DNA from: JANMDU01 sp031418715
GTDB taxonomy: Bacteria > Pseudomonadota > Gammaproteobacteria > Burkholderiales > Burkholderiaceae_C
NCBI GenBank assembly: GCA_031418715.1
Contig: JANOJL010000060.1
Coordinates: forward strand, 1-64,000
DNA length: 64,000 bases
Reading direction: 5' to 3'
The position numbers and the translations under genes are program-made. The notes beneath the pieces were generated by a model. It made no database searches and was not told the DNA's origin. It saw only the letters and a program-made list of their open reading frames with translations. This document shows positions 24,509-33,925 of this stretch, piece after piece (the stretch's first letter is position 1; every line of letters begins with the position of its first letter).

Positions 24509-24527
24509 TGCTATTCATTGCATAGCA
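24509..24527. repeat. PRC half-palindrome at the murC 3' end
   Basis: TGCTATTCATTGCATAGCA is a near-perfect palindrome of the PRC right-arm type. The murC stop codon and its last residues (AMQ) lie within it. Confidence 0.5.
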
Positions 24528-25918
24528 GTCAATTTGCCCGGTACTGCGCCAATCGAGCCTGCGCCCATGCAAATGACCACATCCCCGTTGCGTACCGCAT
24601 CCAGCACAGCCTGTGGCATGGCTTCAATCTCATCGACAAACACAGGCTCGACCTTGCCAGCGACGCGCAAGGCGCGCGCGAGCGCACGCCCATCAGCCGC
24701 AACAATCGGCGCTTCGCCCGCGGCATACACCTCGCTGAGCAGCACCAAATCTGCGTCGCCAAGCACCTTCACGAAATCTTCAAAACAATCACGCGTACGG
24801 CTATAGCGATGCGGCTGAAAAGCCAATACGATGCGCCTGCCTATGAATGCACCGCGTGCAGCGGCCAGCGTTGCAGCCATTTCAACCGGATGATGTCCAT
24901 AGTCATCAATCACGCGGAACACACCACCGCCGTTTTCTGGCTTCACATGCATGTCGCCATAACTCTGGAAACGCCGCCCCACACCTTTGAAATCAGCCAG
25001 TGCTTTCTGAATGGCCTCATCTGGCACATCCAATTCAGTCGCAATCGCGATCGCAGCTAAGGCGTTGCGTACGTTGTGATCGCCTGGTAAATTCAATGTG
25101 ATGGCCAAATCAGGCAAGGTCACGCCATTGCGCCGCTGCACAGCGAAGGTCATTTGTCCGTCAGCATGCTGTACGTTGATCGCACGGACTTGCGCGCCTT
25201 CATCCAAACCATAGGTTGTGATCGGCCGTGCCACTTGAGACAAGATACTGCGTACACCCGGATCGTCCACACAGAGCACAGCTGCGCCATAAAACGGCAT
25301 GCGATGCAAGAAATCTACAAACGCCGCTTTGAGCTTGTCTAGGCTCTGGCCATAGGTATCCATGTGATCTGCATCGATATTGGTGATCGTCGCCATCACT
25401 GGAAGTAAATTCAAAAATGAAGCGTCGGATTCATCCGCCTCCACCACAATAAAAGCACCCGAACCGAGCTTGGCATTCGCACCTGCGCTGTTAAGCCGTC
25501 CGCCGATCACAAAGGTAGGATCGAGTCCTGCTTCAGCCAATACGCTGGCCACAAGTGAGGTTGTCGTCGTTTTGCCATGCGTGCCAGCAATCGCAATACC
25601 CTGCTTCATGCGCATCAGCTCGGCTAACATCACGGCGCGCGGCACGATCGGAATGCGTCTCTCCCGCGCTGCGATCACTTCGGGGTTGTCATCTTTCACA
25701 GCGGTTGAAGTGACAATGCAGTCTGCTGCCGAGATATTTGAAGCATCATGACCCACTGAAGTTTGAATACCCAAATCACGAAGACGTTGCAAAACACTAC
25801 CGTCGCTTAAATCAGATCCCGAGACTTGGTAGCCAAGATTGAGTAACACCTCAGCGATGCCGCTCATGCCAGCGCCACCTATGCCTACAAAATGGATATG
25901 TCGAATCGCGTGTTTCAT
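24515..25918 (-). CDS. murC: UDP-N-acetylmuramate--L-alanine ligase MurC
   Basis: Adds L-Ala to UDP-MurNAc in the cytoplasm, the first amino acid step of the stem peptide. The ATG at 25918 is chosen because it starts MKHAIRHIHFVGIGGAGMSG and overlaps the murG stop (ATGA); nine extra upstream codons are murG shadow. The nucleotide fold FVGIGGAGMSGIAEVL, the ATP P-loop GTHGKTTTTSLVASVL (about residues 110-125) and DDYGHHPVEM are all present. About 467 residues, normal. The final codons lie in a PRC half-palindrome. Confidence 0.97.
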   Translation of the reverse strand: MKHAIRHIHFVGIGGAGMSGIAEVLLNLGYQVSGSDLSDGSVLQRLRDLGIQTSVGHDASNISAADCIVTSTAVKDDNPEVIAARERRIPIVPRAVMLAELMRMKQGIAIAGTHGKTTTTSLVASVLAEAGLDPTFVIGGRLNSAGANAKLGSGAFIVVEADESDASFLNLLPVMATITNIDADHMDTYGQSLDKLKAAFVDFLHRMPFYGAAVLCVDDPGVRSILSQVARPITTYGLDEGAQVRAINVQHADGQMTFAVQRRNGVTLPDLAITLNLPGDHNVRNALAAIAIATELDVPDEAIQKALADFKGVGRRFQSYGDMHVKPENGGGVFRVIDDYGHHPVEMAATLAAARGAFIGRRIVLAFQPHRYSRTRDCFEDFVKVLGDADLVLLSEVYAAGEAPIVAADGRALARALRVAGKVEPVFVDEIEAMPQAVLDAVRNGDVVICMGAGSIGAVPGKLTAMQ

Positions 25919-26982
25919 GTTATTTTCCCGCTCAAAAGTTCGCAAGCGCGCACCACCTGCTCTGTCGCATCGGTTTTACGTAAAGAGTAGGCCTTTAGCC
26001 CTTGTAAATATTGCACTGAATGATCATTACTTGATAGTATTTGAACGACAGCTTCAACTGTCAGTTGTGTTTGAGGCAACAAGGTCGCGGCACCTTGATC
26101 GCTTAGAAATTTGGCGTTCGTGGTTTGGTGGTCGTCCACCGCAAATGGGAATGGCACGAAAACAGCTGGTGCACCGACAGCGGCAATTTCAGCGACGGTG
26201 GAGGCTCCTGATCGACAAATCACCAAATCTGCATCAGCAAATGCTTGAGCTGTATTGGCAATGAAGGGCGTGAGCTCAGCTTGAACGCCAGCAGCGGCGT
26301 AATTAGCGCGCAATTGCTCGATCTGCTTTTCACCGCCTTGGTGAATCACTTGTGGGCGCTTTTCCTCTGGGATCATCGCCAGCGCCTGAGGAATCGTGTC
26401 ATTCAGCGCTTTCGCTCCCAAACTTCCACCCACCACCAGCAGCTTCATCTTGCCACTGCGCTTGGCAAAACGCTCTTCAGGCGGCGTTTGCTCCAAAAAT
26501 TCTTTTCGCAGCGGATTACCGATCCACACGCCTTTGCCAAACACATCAGGAAAGGTTGTCAACACCAAATCTGCCACTACTGCCAGCACTTTGTTTGCCA
26601 TGCCCGCCACAGAATTTTGCTCATGCAAGATCAAAGGTTTGCCCAGCAACGCAGCCATCATGCCGCCGGGAAAAGTGATGTAGCCACCTAAACCCACCAC
26701 CACATCAGGCTTCACACGGCGCACCACGCCTAAGCTCTGCCAAAAGGCTTTGAGCAAGCGCAATGGCAGCAAGGCCAAGGTCACCAAGCCTTTGCCGCGC
26801 ACACCCGAAAAATCAATTTGCTCATACGCAAAGCCGTGCGGCGGCACTAGGCGCGACTCCATGCTTTCAGGCCCGCCAAGCCAATGCACTTCCCAGCCCT
26901 TCTCGCGCAAAGCCTCCGCCACAGCCAAGCCGGGGAAGATGTGCCCGCCCGTACCGCCAGCCATGATCAGCGCTGTTTTCAT
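25915..26982 (-). CDS. murG: Undecaprenyldiphospho-muramoylpentapeptide beta-N-acetylglucosaminyltransferase MurG
   Basis: Family 28 glycosyltransferase that turns lipid I into lipid II on the inner face of the membrane. It has GGTGGHIFPGLAVAEAL (about residues 9-25), ILHEQNSVAGMANKVL and the donor-binding CRSGASTVAEIAAVGAPAVF. The length, 355 residues, is normal. A diverged PRC copy near the C-terminus is translated as ILSSNDHSVQYLQG, in a region that varies between MurG proteins. Coupled by ATGA to ftsW upstream and murC downstream. Confidence 0.97.
   Translation of the reverse strand: MKTALIMAGGTGGHIFPGLAVAEALREKGWEVHWLGGPESMESRLVPPHGFAYEQIDFSGVRGKGLVTLALLPLRLLKAFWQSLGVVRRVKPDVVVGLGGYITFPGGMMAALLGKPLILHEQNSVAGMANKVLAVVADLVLTTFPDVFGKGVWIGNPLRKEFLEQTPPEERFAKRSGKMKLLVVGGSLGAKALNDTIPQALAMIPEEKRPQVIHQGGEKQIEQLRANYAAAGVQAELTPFIANTAQAFADADLVICRSGASTVAEIAAVGAPAVFVPFPFAVDDHQTTNAKFLSDQGAATLLPQTQLTVEAVVQILSSNDHSVQYLQGLKAYSLRKTDATEQVVRACELLSGKIT
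25991..26041 (+). repeat. Diverged PRC repeat inside murG (antisense to the gene)
   Basis: Reads TTTAGCCCTTGTAAATA, TTGCACTGAA, TGATCATTACTTGATAGTA. It matches the PRC layout position by position with several changes. The murG frame here is the same antisense frame used in folM and the oxygenase fusion. Confidence 0.5.
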
Positions 26983-28244
26983 GCGCGGCCTCCGCGCATG
27001 AGCTGCTTGTTTTCATAGTCAATCCGCATGACCACAGCCAAGGCCACCATGTTCATCAATATCGCTGAACCGCCGTAGCTCATGAGCGGTAGCGTCAAGC
27101 CTTTGGTAGGCAAAGCGCCAAGATTCACGCCCATATTGATAAAAGATTGAAAACCAATCCAAATACCCACGCCTTGGGCAACCAGTCCAGCAAACACGCG
27201 ATCCAGTGCAATCGCTTGACGACCAATATGCATAATGCGGCGTGTCAGCCAGAAAAACAGGCCGATGATCAACAGCACACCGATCAAACCAAATTCTTCA
27301 CCAATCACCGCCAGCAAAAAATCGGTATGTGCCTCAGGCAGCCAATGCAGCTTCTCAACACTGCCGCCCAAGCCCACGCCAAAAATTTCGCCGCGCCCGA
27401 TGGCAATCAACGCATGCGAAAGCTGATAGCCCTTGCCCAATGCGTGCTTTTCATCCCATGGATTGAGGTAGGCGAAAATTCGCTCGCGACGCCAATCCGA
27501 CAGCCAAATCATCATCGCAAAAGCCAAGACGATCACCGTGGCAATCAAGAAAAACATCCGCGCATTAACACCACCCAAAAACAAAATTCCCATTGCAATC
27601 ACTGCGATCACCATGAATGCACCCATATCAGGTTCAGCGAGCAGCAACAAGCCCACCACACCAATCGCCACAGCCATTGGAAGCACAGCGCGGAAGAAAC
27701 GTTCTTTGACCTCCATCTTGCGCACCATATAGTCCGCTGCATAGAGCAAAACGGCAAACTTAGCTAACTCCGAAGGCTGGAAGTTCATAAAGCCGAAAGA
27801 AATCCAGCGCCGCGCACCATTGATCACTTTGCCAATGCCCGGGATCAACACGGCGATCAGCAATAACAACGAGGCCACAAACAGCCAAGGCGCCACTTTT
27901 TCCCAAGTTTGTACAGGAATCTGAAACACGAGTAAGGCAACGCTCACTGCAATCAAGAGCGAGAAAACATGGCGCATCAAAAAATGCGTGTGCGAATATT
28001 TTGCAAACCGTGGATTGTCTGGCAGCGCAATCGATGCCGAATACACCATCACCAAACCCCAGATCAGCAGCGAGATGATGACCCACATCAGCGCCTTATC
28101 CACGCCCATCACACTGGCCATGCCTTGCGAGCTCGTGCCATAACTCGTGCGCACGGGGAGCGCATCTGCCGCAGCCTGCTTCATGCCGCGCACATGCTGC
28201 GCCAGCCGGGCAAACCATCCAGATTTAGCTACCGTATCGCTCAT
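26979..28244 (-). CDS. ftsW: Peptidoglycan glycosyltransferase FtsW
   Basis: SEDS-family septal glycan polymerase working with FtsI. It is 421 residues long with about ten membrane segments. Family marks are GARRWISFGFMNFQPSELAKFA (about residues 143-164, in the conserved loop) and the later GLTLPLMSYGGSAI. The N-terminus has a cytoplasmic extension of about 50 residues before the first helix. ATGA overlaps link it to murD and murG. Confidence 0.97.
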   Translation of the reverse strand: MSDTVAKSGWFARLAQHVRGMKQAAADALPVRTSYGTSSQGMASVMGVDKALMWVIISLLIWGLVMVYSASIALPDNPRFAKYSHTHFLMRHVFSLLIAVSVALLVFQIPVQTWEKVAPWLFVASLLLLIAVLIPGIGKVINGARRWISFGFMNFQPSELAKFAVLLYAADYMVRKMEVKERFFRAVLPMAVAIGVVGLLLLAEPDMGAFMVIAVIAMGILFLGGVNARMFFLIATVIVLAFAMMIWLSDWRRERIFAYLNPWDEKHALGKGYQLSHALIAIGRGEIFGVGLGGSVEKLHWLPEAHTDFLLAVIGEEFGLIGVLLIIGLFFWLTRRIMHIGRQAIALDRVFAGLVAQGVGIWIGFQSFINMGVNLGALPTKGLTLPLMSYGGSAILMNMVALAVVMRIDYENKQLMRGGRA

Positions 28245-29773
28245 GCACCCTCCATCGCAACGCCCGCCGCATCCGCCAACTGCTGCACAGCTAGACGAAA
28301 CACCTCAGCGCGATGGCCATAGCTTCTGAACATGTCAAAACTAGCGCAAGCTGGCGAGAGCAACACAGCATCGCCCGCATGTGCTAATTGCTGACCGAGC
28401 TGCACTGCTTCTTGTAATGTGGCAGCCGAATGCAAAGGTACACTGCAACCTTGCAAAGCCTGCGCAATCAGCGGCGCATCGCGCCCTATCAAGAGCACTG
28501 CGCGTGCGTGTAGTGCCACGGGCTGAGATAAAGGCGTGAAATCTTGGCCTTTACCGTCGCCCCCCAGAATAACCACCAATTTGCGCTCAGCCCCCAAGCC
28601 TGTGAGGGCTGCAGCCGTAGCACCCACATTGGTGCCTTTGCTGTCGTCAAAATACTCAACGCCTTCAATGATCGCAACAGATTCCACGCGATGCGGCTCA
28701 CCCAAATATTCGCGCAAGCCATACAGCATGGCATTCAATGGACAACCCGCCGCACTGGCCAGCGCCAAAGCCGCCAATGCGTTCATCGCGTTGTGCCGCC
28801 CACGAATACGCAGTGCATCGGCAGGCATCAAGCGTTGCAAATGAATTTCAATTTCATCGCCCTTATCGCTTCTACGACGCTTCATCGTTTCATCAGCTTC
28901 TAAAGCACGCACCAGCCAAGTCATCCCGTTGACTGATTCCAAGCCATAGTCTCCAGGGCGCTGCGGCAGGTCTGCGCCAAATGTGAGATCGTTACGCTGA
29001 GGTTTGCCTTTGATGAGCGCTGGGCGCATAGCGAGCACTGCTGGGTCATCCCGGTTGAGCAGCATCGCAGGCGCAGACAGACTGTGCGCACCAAATATAC
29101 GTGATTTAGCTTTTCCATAAGCCGCTATATCACCATGCCAATCCAAATGGTCTTGGGTGAGATTGAGCACCGTGCCCATCGTGGGCATGAAGCCTTGCAC
29201 GCCTTCAAGCTGGAAACTAGAAAGCTCCAATACCCAAATTTGCGGCAGTGTTTGCGCATCGATATGGGCTCGCAAAGTATCGAGCAAAGTAGGGCCGATA
29301 TTGCCAGCCACCGCAACTGTTTTGCCAGCACGCTCGATCAGTTGACCCGTCAGCGAGGTGACGGTGGTTTTGCCGTTCGTGCCTGTGATGGCAAGAATCT
29401 TCGGTGCATAGCCATCCGCAGTATGGAGGTCTTGCAAACCCATCAAAAATAAATCCAGTTCGCCCCAAACCGATAAACCTGCTGCGCGAGCTGCTTCCAA
29501 AACAGAATCGATTTGAGCAGGCGATAAGCCGGGGCTGCGGCAAACTGCACGAATTTCTGTGCCTTGAATCAGCTCTGCATGGAAGCTTTCCACCCGTTTG
29601 AAGACCACGCCCGGCAACTCAACTTTCAATGCTTCCAGACCCGGTGGTTGCTCACGCGTATCCACCACCGTGACGCGCGCTTGCATCTGCGCACACCAAC
29701 GCGCCATCGCCAAGCCCGAAGTGCCTAGACCGAGCACCAACACAGGGGTATCTTGCAAACTTTGCACCAGCAT
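28241..29773 (-). CDS. murD: UDP-N-acetylmuramoylalanine--D-glutamate ligase MurD
   Basis: Adds D-Glu to UDP-MurNAc-L-Ala. The ATG at 29773 (MLVQSLQDTPVLVLGLGTSG) is chosen: it lies two bases after the mraY stop, and longer forms extend into mraY. The Rossmann-like N-terminus VLVLGLGTSGLAMARW, the P-loop ITGTNGKTTVTSLTGQL (about residues 127-143) and FDDSKGTNVGATAAAL are visible. It has about 510 residues, slightly long because of a charged loop (DETMKRRRSDKGDEIEIH) near residue 290. It overlaps ftsW by ATGA. Confidence 0.97.
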   Translation of the reverse strand: MLVQSLQDTPVLVLGLGTSGLAMARWCAQMQARVTVVDTREQPPGLEALKVELPGVVFKRVESFHAELIQGTEIRAVCRSPGLSPAQIDSVLEAARAAGLSVWGELDLFLMGLQDLHTADGYAPKILAITGTNGKTTVTSLTGQLIERAGKTVAVAGNIGPTLLDTLRAHIDAQTLPQIWVLELSSFQLEGVQGFMPTMGTVLNLTQDHLDWHGDIAAYGKAKSRIFGAHSLSAPAMLLNRDDPAVLAMRPALIKGKPQRNDLTFGADLPQRPGDYGLESVNGMTWLVRALEADETMKRRRSDKGDEIEIHLQRLMPADALRIRGRHNAMNALAALALASAAGCPLNAMLYGLREYLGEPHRVESVAIIEGVEYFDDSKGTNVGATAAALTGLGAERKLVVILGGDGKGQDFTPLSQPVALHARAVLLIGRDAPLIAQALQGCSVPLHSAATLQEAVQLGQQLAHAGDAVLLSPACASFDMFRSYGHRAEVFRLAVQQLADAAGVAMEGA

Positions 29774-29775
29774 TC

Positions 29776-30954
29776 CTAACGTAACTTCAAGGTGGACAAG
29801 CCCACCAAACACAGCAGCATCGTGATGATCCAAAAGCGCACTACCACTTGCGTTTCTTTCCAACCGGATTTTTCAAAGTGATGGTGCAGTGGTGCCATCT
29901 TCAATATGCGCCTGCCTTCACCATATTTCTTCTTGGTGTATTTGAAGTAAGTCACTTGCAGCATCACCGAGAGCGCCTCCACCACAAAGATACCGCCCAT
30001 GATCGCCAATACAATTTCTTGCCGTACGATCACAGCAATCGTTCCCAATGCGCCACCGAGCGCGAGCGCGCCCACATCGCCCATGAAGACTTGCGCGGGA
30101 TGCGTGTTAAACCACAAAAACGCTAAGCCTGCGCCAGCCATCGCTGCACAAAAAATCAACAGTTCACCTGAGCCTGGGATATGCGGGAAGAACAAATATT
30201 TGGAATATACCGAGCTGCCCGTCACGTAAGCAAATACGCCCAGCGCTGATCCCACCATCACCACCGGCATGATCGCCAAGCCATCGAGCCCATCAGTCAA
30301 GTTAACCGCATTGCTCGATCCCACAATCACCAGATACGTCATGATCACAAAGCCAAACACGCCGAGCGGATAACTGATTTCTTTGAAGAAGGGCACTTGC
30401 AATCCAGCCTTGGGTGGCAGGTTCACATCAAAACCTGATTGCACCCAAGAAATAAAGAGTTGGAGCACGCGCAGATTGTTGCTTTCAGAAATACTGAACA
30501 CGAGATACAGCGCCGCCAGCAAGCCCACCACCGATTGCCAGAAGTACTTCTCGCGGCTTCGCATGCCTTCCGGATCTTTGTTGACCACTTTGCGCCAATC
30601 GTCCACCCAACCAATCGCACCGAAGCCCATCGTCACGATCATCACAATCCAAACGAAGCGGTTCGTCCAGTCGAACCAGAGTAGCGTCGAAATCGCAATC
30701 GAGATCAAAATCAACACACCGCCCATCGTAGGCGTGCCGCTCTTGGCGAGATGGCTTTCCATTCCGTAGCCTCGGATCGGTTGACCAATTTTGAGCGAGG
30801 CCAAATAGCGAATCACCCAAGGCCCAGCAAACAAGCCAATGAGCAAGGCCGTCATCGCCGCCATCACAGCGCGAAACGTCAAATACTGAAACACCCGAAA
30901 AAAACCAAATTCCGGGGACAGGCTTTGCAGCCAAGATGCGAGGCTAAGCAGCAT
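29776..30954 (-). CDS. mraY: Phospho-N-acetylmuramoyl-pentapeptide-transferase MraY
   Basis: Integral membrane enzyme that makes lipid I from UDP-MurNAc-pentapeptide and undecaprenyl phosphate. About ten membrane segments. Conserved active-site parts are SHLAKSGTPTMGGVLI, NLTDGLDGLAIMP (catalytic Asp) and FMGDVGALALGGALG. The length, 392 residues, is normal for betaproteobacteria. The ATG at 30954 has a strong AAGGAGG site. Twenty bases separate it from murF. Confidence 0.98.
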   Translation of the reverse strand: MLLSLASWLQSLSPEFGFFRVFQYLTFRAVMAAMTALLIGLFAGPWVIRYLASLKIGQPIRGYGMESHLAKSGTPTMGGVLILISIAISTLLWFDWTNRFVWIVMIVTMGFGAIGWVDDWRKVVNKDPEGMRSREKYFWQSVVGLLAALYLVFSISESNNLRVLQLFISWVQSGFDVNLPPKAGLQVPFFKEISYPLGVFGFVIMTYLVIVGSSNAVNLTDGLDGLAIMPVVMVGSALGVFAYVTGSSVYSKYLFFPHIPGSGELLIFCAAMAGAGLAFLWFNTHPAQVFMGDVGALALGGALGTIAVIVRQEIVLAIMGGIFVVEALSVMLQVTYFKYTKKKYGEGRRILKMAPLHHHFEKSGWKETQVVVRFWIITMLLCLVGLSTLKLR

Positions 30955-30974
30955 GCACAGCCTCCTTGTGTTTC

Positions 30975-32408
30975 TTAAGCAGCATGTGCCGCCTCCTGTT
31001 GGTGTATTGTGTTATTTTTTTCTATAGCCAAAGCTTCAATCGCCTGCACCACACGCTCCATCTTCATGAAACGTGAGCCTTTGACGAGCACGCTGCGGTA
31101 TTGCGACAAATCCGCCAACACCGCGTTGCTGAGCGACTCCATGCCGCCAAAATGCCGCGCACCTGGAAATACGGCTGCGCCATAGCGCATCAGCACGCCC
31201 ATGCACAAAAGTGTTTCAATGCCGCGCTCGGCTGCATATTCGCCAATCTCAGCATGAAACTCAGGGCCTTGATCACCCACTTCGCCCATATCACCGAGCA
31301 CCAGCAAATGCGGCGCAGGCAACTCTGACAAAATTTCAATCGCAGCGCGCACGGAATCTGGATTCGCGTTGTAGGTGTCATCAATCAAATTGATCGTGCG
31401 CCCCTTGACTACAATCTGCGCAGCGCGGGAACGGCCTTTGACAGCTTCAAAATTCTCCAAACCTTGCACAATCACTTTTAAAGGTACCCCTGCGCCCAGC
31501 GCAGCCGCTGATGCTGCCAGTGCATTCTTCACGTTGTGCCGCCCGGCAATGCGTAAATGGCAACTGGCCGAGCCCAGTGGCGTAGCCAAACGCAGACTCC
31601 AAGCAGCTTGCATCCATTCGGCTTGACCCGTCACATCCGCTGGTATCGCGCCCGATGAAAAGCAAATTTGCTCGCGTCCGCCCGCCAAGCCGCGCCATAA
31701 AGATGAGTAAGCATCATCCGATGGGAAAACAGCGACACCCGTGGTTGGCAAAGCGCTGATCACACTACCGTTTTCTTTCGCTACAGCTTCCACCGTGTGC
31801 ATGAATTCTTGATGCTCCCGCTGCGCGTTGTTCACCACAGCCACCGTGGGCTGGGTGAGCTGCGAAAGATACTCAATTTCACCAGCGTGATTCATACCCA
31901 GCTCGATCACAGCGATTTGGTGATGCGCTCGTAATCGCAAAAGAGTGAGCGGCACGCCAATATCGTTGTTCAGATTGCCTTGCGTGGCCAGCGCATGCTC
32001 ATGTGCGAGGGCTTTCAAGATACTGGCAATCATTTGGGTGACAGTGGTTTTTCCATTGCTGCCCGTTACAGCGATCAAGGGCAAATCAAACTGCGCACGC
32101 CACGCTGCGGCCAACTCGCCCAAGGCGCGCTTGGCATCCGCCACGATCAACCCATTCATACCTGCCCCTTGTAGCCCACGCTCAGCCAAGGCGGCTACTG
32201 CGCCCGACTCTTTTGCTTGCGGCAAAAAATCATACGCATCAAATCGCTCACCTTTGAGTGCAACAAACAAGTCGCCAGCCGTGAGCGTGCGAGTATCCGT
32301 GTGCACTCGGCAGATCTGCGCATGCTCATCGCCCACCAGCTCGCACGCGATGCGGCGGCTCGCAAGCAGGTCAGCCGCTTTGCGCAGGCTCATCATGGGT
32401 GTGCTCAT
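30975..32408 (-). CDS. murF: UDP-N-acetylmuramoyl-tripeptide--D-alanyl-D-alanine ligase MurF
   Basis: Adds D-Ala-D-Ala to the UDP-MurNAc tripeptide. It has an N-terminal MurF domain (RTLTAGDLFVALKGERFDAYDF), the P-loop AVTGSNGKTTVTQMIASIL (about residues 114-132), ELGMNHAGEIEYLS and DDTYNANPDSVRAAIE. The length, 477 residues, is normal. It starts by ATGA overlap with murE. The last 20 or so residues (IEKNNTIHQQEAAHAA) are not conserved in the family. Confidence 0.97.
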   Translation of the reverse strand: MSTPMMSLRKAADLLASRRIACELVGDEHAQICRVHTDTRTLTAGDLFVALKGERFDAYDFLPQAKESGAVAALAERGLQGAGMNGLIVADAKRALGELAAAWRAQFDLPLIAVTGSNGKTTVTQMIASILKALAHEHALATQGNLNNDIGVPLTLLRLRAHHQIAVIELGMNHAGEIEYLSQLTQPTVAVVNNAQREHQEFMHTVEAVAKENGSVISALPTTGVAVFPSDDAYSSLWRGLAGGREQICFSSGAIPADVTGQAEWMQAAWSLRLATPLGSASCHLRIAGRHNVKNALAASAAALGAGVPLKVIVQGLENFEAVKGRSRAAQIVVKGRTINLIDDTYNANPDSVRAAIEILSELPAPHLLVLGDMGEVGDQGPEFHAEIGEYAAERGIETLLCMGVLMRYGAAVFPGARHFGGMESLSNAVLADLSQYRSVLVKGSRFMKMERVVQAIEALAIEKNNTIHQQEAAHAA

Positions 32409-33925
32409 GCTGTGTCTCCTCGTGTACGCCGCTTCAAGCTGGCAAGTGCCTGCTCGCGGTCAGAAAACGGATGTTTGATGCCCGCAATATCTTGATAATC
32501 TTCATGGCCTTTACCAGCGATCAAAATCACATCCTCGGCTGCAGCCTGTAGTGCGGCTCGCTGGATGGCTTGCGAACGATCTAGCTCTAAATGAGGTTTG
32601 TGATGACTGCTCCGCGCATGCGCAAAGCCAGCCATCACCTGAGCCGCTATTTTGTCGGGCGCTTCATGCCGCGGGTTGTCACTCGTCACAATGATGTGAT
32701 CTGCGCCGCTTTCTGCAGCCTGTGCCATCAGCACTCGTTTGCTTGCATCACGATTTCCACCACAGCCAAACACACACCATAGCTTTCCGCCACGCGTTTG
32801 CACGGTTGGGCGAAGGGCTGCAAGCGCTTGCGCCAAAGCATCTGGCGTGTGAGCATAGTCCACCACCATCAACGGCTGCGCAGTCAAGTTCACCAACTCC
32901 ATGCGCCCTGGCACTGCTGTGCAACAGCTCAGTACAGCGCAAGCTTCTTTCAAGCTCACCCCCAGCGCACGCAAAGCACCGATTACGCCCAGCATATTCG
33001 CTGCATTGAAGTCTCCGACCACTGGGCACCTCACACGTTGCTTTTCTGCGCCTTCCTTCACCTCAAACGCCATACCGCTTACTTGATGCTCCGGCGCGCT
33101 GCCGCAAAGAGTCGCATCGGTGCGAAGCTGCGACGTGCTGATCACGCTCAAACCCCGTTGCTTGCAGTAAGCCACAAGTTCATCGCTCTTGGAATCGTCT
33201 AAATTGATCACAGCAGTTTGTAAGCCAGCAAAGTCAAACAGATCGCGCTTGGCGAGCCAATAAGCTTCCATGTTGCCGTGATAGTCCAAATGGTCTTGTG
33301 TGAAATTCGTGAAGATAGCGATGCGAATTTGCGTGCCAGCCATCCGGTGCTCAGCCAGACCAATGCTCGAAGCCTCCATCGCGCAAGCTGTTGCTCCCTT
33401 ATCGCGCAAACGAGCCAGCTCCGCTTGCAACATCACAGGATCAGGTGTTGTGAGGCCTGTGGCAACCATCTCACCCGGTGTTCCGATGCCCAAAGTGCCG
33501 ATCAGTCCAGATGAATACTGCGTAGTATGCTCATTTTTCCGTATCAAATTGAGCGATTGTGCAAACCACCAAGCGGTCGATGTTTTGCCATTTGTACCCG
33601 TCACGGCAATCACATCCAGCGATTTGCTAGGTTGCTCAAAATACGCCGCAGCAATCAAGCCGCTCGCTACTTTCAAGCCTTCAAACTGAGCGATACGTGC
33701 ATCATCGAATCCATACGAAGCCACCGCCTCAGCTTCTACCAAACAAGCCGATGCTCCAGCATGTAAAGCACCGGCCACATACTGTCGTCCATCTGTTGCA
33801 GCGCCCGGCCAAGCGATGAAAGCATCGCCCACTTTCACGCGGCGGCTGTCGGTATGCAGCGCACCTTTGCCCGCGCGCTCATGTAGCCACATGGAAGCTT
33901 GCTCGATGGATGAGAGTCGCATCAT
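32405..33925 (-). CDS. murE: UDP-N-acetylmuramoyl-L-alanyl-D-glutamate--2,6-diaminopimelate ligase MurE
   Basis: Adds the third stem-peptide residue. The DNPRHE motif near residue 405 is the meso-diaminopimelate type, as expected for a Gram-negative cell. The P-loop is AVTGTNGKTSTAWW (about residue 108 on). The ATG at 33925 overlaps the ftsI stop (TGATG); the adjacent ATG at 33922 is equally possible. A sequence following the P-loop helix (IRKNEHTTQYSSG) coincides with a diverged PRC copy and replaces a short variable stretch. About 506 residues. Confidence 0.97.
   Translation of the reverse strand: MMRLSSIEQASMWLHERAGKGALHTDSRRVKVGDAFIAWPGAATDGRQYVAGALHAGASACLVEAEAVASYGFDDARIAQFEGLKVASGLIAAAYFEQPSKSLDVIAVTGTNGKTSTAWWFAQSLNLIRKNEHTTQYSSGLIGTLGIGTPGEMVATGLTTPDPVMLQAELARLRDKGATACAMEASSIGLAEHRMAGTQIRIAIFTNFTQDHLDYHGNMEAYWLAKRDLFDFAGLQTAVINLDDSKSDELVAYCKQRGLSVISTSQLRTDATLCGSAPEHQVSGMAFEVKEGAEKQRVRCPVVGDFNAANMLGVIGALRALGVSLKEACAVLSCCTAVPGRMELVNLTAQPLMVVDYAHTPDALAQALAALRPTVQTRGGKLWCVFGCGGNRDASKRVLMAQAAESGADHIIVTSDNPRHEAPDKIAAQVMAGFAHARSSHHKPHLELDRSQAIQRAALQAAAEDVILIAGKGHEDYQDIAGIKHPFSDREQALASLKRRTRGDTA
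33504..33554 (+). repeat. Diverged PRC repeat inside murE (antisense to the gene)
   Basis: Reads GATGAATAC, TGCGTAGTA, TGCTCATTTTTC, then GTATCAAATTGAGC. The centre and right half resemble PRC, and the murE frame is the usual antisense one. The weakest coding copy listed. Confidence 0.35.

Noticed and set aside
31010..31045. Possible PRC remnant at the murF 3' end (CTATAG-like palindrome and GTTATT)
   Set aside because: Only short AT-rich matches; no TGCGCA centre or right arm.
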